Positions 6,984-8,246 of a stretch of DNA of 8,246 bases are shown piece after piece. The number at the start of each line of letters is the position of its first letter. The stretch's first letter is position 1. The stretch comes from Pseudomonadota bacterium (lineage in GTDB: Bacteria; Pseudomonadota; Gammaproteobacteria; Burkholderiales; Burkholderiaceae_C): the NCBI GenBank assembly GCA_023396625.1, contig JAEWVY010000155.1, positions 1 through 8,246 of the forward strand. The letters are read 5' to 3'. A program made the translations under genes and the position numbers. The notes below the pieces were generated by a model. The model searched no databases. It was not told the DNA's origin and worked only from the letters and a program-made list of their open reading frames with translations.

Positions 6984-6987
6984 CCTC
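6984..6987 (-). promoter_or_regulatory. Shine-Dalgarno of small minus-strand gene
   Basis: GAGG on the minus strand with seven bases to the ATG at 6976; it decides the start of the 81-residue protein. Confidence 0.55.
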
Positions 6988-7012
6988 GGTGAATGGGGAT
7001 GGACTGGACTTT

Positions 7013-7022
7013 ATTGATCAAT
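7013..7022. promoter_or_regulatory. Perfect palindrome, candidate operator
   Basis: ATTGATCAAT is a perfect 10-base palindrome, 37 bases upstream of the small gene's start codon. It could be a regulator half-site pair or a promoter element for the minus-strand gene. Short palindromes also arise by chance in AT-rich DNA. Confidence 0.3.
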
Positions 7023-7024
7023 CC

Positions 7025-7050
7025 AATCGGCAGAAACGGCATAAATCGGC
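7025..7050. repeat. Direct repeat AATCGGC, two copies 19 bases apart
   Basis: AATCGGC occurs at 7025-7031 and again at 7044-7050, a start-to-start distance of 19 bases (near two helical turns). The position in the middle of the divergent region suggests tandem protein-binding sites, but this is unproven. Confidence 0.3.
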
Positions 7051-7056
7051 TTTTGG

Positions 7057-7075
7057 TTTTGCAGTTTTTGCAAAA
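7057..7075. promoter_or_regulatory. Candidate LysR-type operator
   Basis: TTTTGC (7057-7062) and GCAAAA (7070-7075) form an inverted repeat with a 7-base centre. It contains T-N11-A spacing (T7060 to A7072), the usual LysR-family box, and sits just before the regulator's own start, the common autoregulatory position. TTTTGCA also repeats directly at 7057-7063 and 7066-7072. Confidence 0.45.
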
Positions 7076-7093
7076 TAAGCACACAATGACCCC

Positions 7094-8032
7094 ATGCCGC
7101 CGCCCACCTTGGCCCTGCAAACGGACGACGTGGCCCTGTTCGCACGCATTGTCGAGCTGGGCAGTCTGTCGGCCGCCGCGCGCGAGCGCAACGTCCCAGT
7201 CAGCCAGGTCACGCGGGCCCTGGCCCGGCTGGAGACCGCCTGCGGCGTGCGCCTGCTCCATCGCAGCACGCACGGTCTGTCGCTGACCGACGAAGGCGAC
7301 ACCTTCCTGGCCCATGGCCGCCGGATGCTGGACACGCGCGACGAGCTGGCCAGCGCGCTCAGCGGCAAGATCGCCGGGCCCAGCGGGTGGGTGCGCATCA
7401 GCACCAGCCCGGTGCTGGCACAGATGCTGATCGCGCCCAGCCTGGACGCGCTGTACGCGCAACACCCCGGGCTGCGCATCGACATCAACGCCGACGACCG
7501 CGTGGCCGACCTGGCGCGCGACGGCATCGACATCGCCATCCGCACCGGCACGCCGGCCAGCGACACCGTGGTGGCCCGCCAGATCGGCGACTACGCCCGC
7601 ACGCTCTATGCCTCGCCGGCCTACCTGGCGCGCTTCGGCACGCCGCGCCACCCCGATGACCTGCGGCAGCACCGGCTGCTGGCCAACAGTGTCAGTCCCG
7701 CGCTCAACCGCTGGCCGCTGACCCCGGGCCCCGACGGCAAGGCGCGCCCGGACTGGGTCGTGCGGGAGCACACCCGCACGGACAACTCGGCCGTGATGCT
7801 CAGCCTGGTGCAGCACGGCGTGGGCATGGCCCGGCTCATGGACCAATTGGCGCAGCCCCTGGTGCGCACCGGCGAACTGGTCCCGCTGCTGCAGGACCAG
7901 CTGGCCTGTCCCCGGGTGCCCGTCTATGCCGTCATGCCGCGCCAGCGCCAGCGCCTGCCCAAGATCCGTGCCTGCATCGACCACTGGACCGCCTGGCTGG
8001 CCGACCTGGACCGGCCGGCGACACCGCGATAA
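7094..8032 (+). CDS. LysR-family transcriptional regulator
   Basis: A 312-residue regulator. Residues about 10-68 are the N-terminal winged helix-turn-helix: VALFARIVELGSLSAAARERNV, then VSQVTRALARLE as the recognition helix region, then GVRLLHRSTHGLSLTDEG. Residues about 95-300 are the periplasmic-binding-protein-like effector domain, starting GWVRISTSP, with the DLARDGIDIAIRTG block and HGVGMARLMDQL near the end. It resembles the large CrgA/DmlR-like LysR subgroup that retains DGIDIAIR. The recognition segment is NVPVSQVTR where most members have the NVSQPAVSR type. ATG 7094 is the first start after an in-frame TAA at 7076-7078; there is no good Shine-Dalgarno. The gene is divergent from the 81-residue gene and ends 7 bases before pgpA, so it may be co-transcribed with pgpA. 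Effector and regulon are unknown. Confidence 0.93.
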   Translation: MPPPTLALQTDDVALFARIVELGSLSAAARERNVPVSQVTRALARLETACGVRLLHRSTHGLSLTDEGDTFLAHGRRMLDTRDELASALSGKIAGPSGWVRISTSPVLAQMLIAPSLDALYAQHPGLRIDINADDRVADLARDGIDIAIRTGTPASDTVVARQIGDYARTLYASPAYLARFGTPRHPDDLRQHRLLANSVSPALNRWPLTPGPDGKARPDWVVREHTRTDNSAVMLSLVQHGVGMARLMDQLAQPLVRTGELVPLLQDQLACPRVPVYAVMPRQRQRLPKIRACIDHWTAWLADLDRPATPR

Positions 8033-8039
8033 TTCCACC

Positions 8040-8246
8040 ATGCATGCGTCCGACGACACCGTCCCCGCGAACGCGCCTCCGGGCGATCCCTCGCCCCCCT
8101 TCCCGTCCTCTCCCCCGCCCGCCGCCGCAGGCGCGCCACGCGCGACGGCGCGCTTCATGCGCGCCCATCCGGCCCACGTGGTGGCGCTGGGTTTCGGCTC
8201 GGGCCTGTCGCCCGTGGCTCCAGGCACCGCCGGCACGCTGTGGGCC
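8040..8246 (+). CDS. pgpA: Phosphatidylglycerophosphatase A, N-terminal part (3' end outside window)
   Basis: The frame from ATG 8040 is open to the window end (69 residues). Residues 51-63 (GFGSGLSPVAPGT) followed by AGTLWA match the start of PgpA, an inner-membrane enzyme that removes the terminal phosphate from phosphatidylglycerophosphate to form phosphatidylglycerol. E. coli PgpA has the same GFGSGLSP motif about 25 residues closer to its start. Residues 9-33 here are a Pro/Ala/Ser-rich low-complexity leader. A second in-frame ATG at 8157 (residue 40, MRAHPAHVVAL) would give a more usual N-terminus; neither start has a clear Shine-Dalgarno. The gene begins 7 bases after the LysR gene stop. 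In many proteobacteria pgpA directly follows thiL; here thiL lies about 3.3 kb upstream. Confidence 0.85.
   Translation, partial: MHASDDTVPANAPPGDPSPPFPSSPPPAAAGAPRATARFMRAHPAHVVALGFGSGLSPVAPGTAGTLWA

Larger units (their letters stand above)
6977..7093. promoter_or_regulatory. Divergent control region between small gene and lysR-type gene
   Basis: This is the longest non-coding stretch of the window (117 bases) and its most AT-rich: bases 7011-7080 contain 26/70 G+C by count. It must carry the start signals for both genes. A weak plus-strand promoter is TTGGTT (7053-7058), a 17-base spacer and TAAGCA (7076-7081), which would leave a leader of only a few bases before ATG 7094; no Shine-Dalgarno is seen for that gene. 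A convincing minus-strand promoter was not identified. Confidence 0.6.

Noticed and set aside
6977..8236. Upstream extension of the small minus-strand gene to a 501-residue protein
   Set aside because: The extra part is antisense to the LysR gene and crosses the AT-rich control region. The internal ATG at 6976 has a good Shine-Dalgarno.
1..8246. CRISPR array, tRNA, rRNA, transposase or phage gene
   Set aside because: No regularly spaced repeats, cloverleaf pattern, or transposase or integrase motifs were seen on either strand.

Overview
The window is GC-rich (close to 70% by eye outside two short AT-richer islands) and densely coding. It looks like the chromosome of a betaproteobacterium, most likely Burkholderiales/Comamonadaceae (the Acidovorax/Variovorax/Hydrogenophaga type). 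The reasons are the protein sequence character, the thiL and pgpA alleles, and a short repeat inside thiL that resembles palindromic elements scattered through Comamonadaceae genomes. The repeat comparison is from memory; no search was run.

Layout. Bases 1-425 hold the 3' end of a cation:proton antiporter-like membrane protein. Bases 493-4719 form a tight same-strand run: a second complete antiporter homologue, a YbdK-type carboxylate-amine ligase (overlapping the antiporter end by 11 bases), a class C26 gamma-glutamyl hydrolase (22-base gap), and thiL, thiamine-monophosphate kinase (7-base gap). After 55 bases comes a secreted DUF3857/transglutaminase-like protein (4775-6745). An 81-residue hypothetical gene lies on the minus strand (6731-6976) and overlaps its 3' end tail to tail. 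A 117-base AT-rich divergent control region separates that gene from a LysR-family regulator (7094-8032). Seven bases after the regulator, pgpA (phosphatidylglycerophosphatase A) begins and runs off the window end.

How the genes may fit together. YbdK makes gamma-glutamyl amide bonds and the C26 protein belongs to a family that breaks gamma-glutamyl bonds, so the adjacent pair could be a small gamma-glutamyl metabolism module; the substrate cannot be read from the sequence. thiL and pgpA are housekeeping genes that are neighbours in many proteobacteria. Here they are split by about 3.3 kb carrying the transglutaminase-like gene, the small gene and the LysR regulator, which looks like an accessory insertion in a conserved pair.

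The most unusual item is an AT-rich, hairpin-forming repeat-like segment inside thiL (about 4437-4500). It stays in frame and encodes an atypical loop just before the conserved GGDDYEL motif. No CRISPR array, insertion sequence, tRNA, rRNA or obvious prophage was seen, and no gene-free stretch exceeds about 120 bases. I did not find a convincing wholly new system; most of the window is ordinary chromosomal coding sequence.
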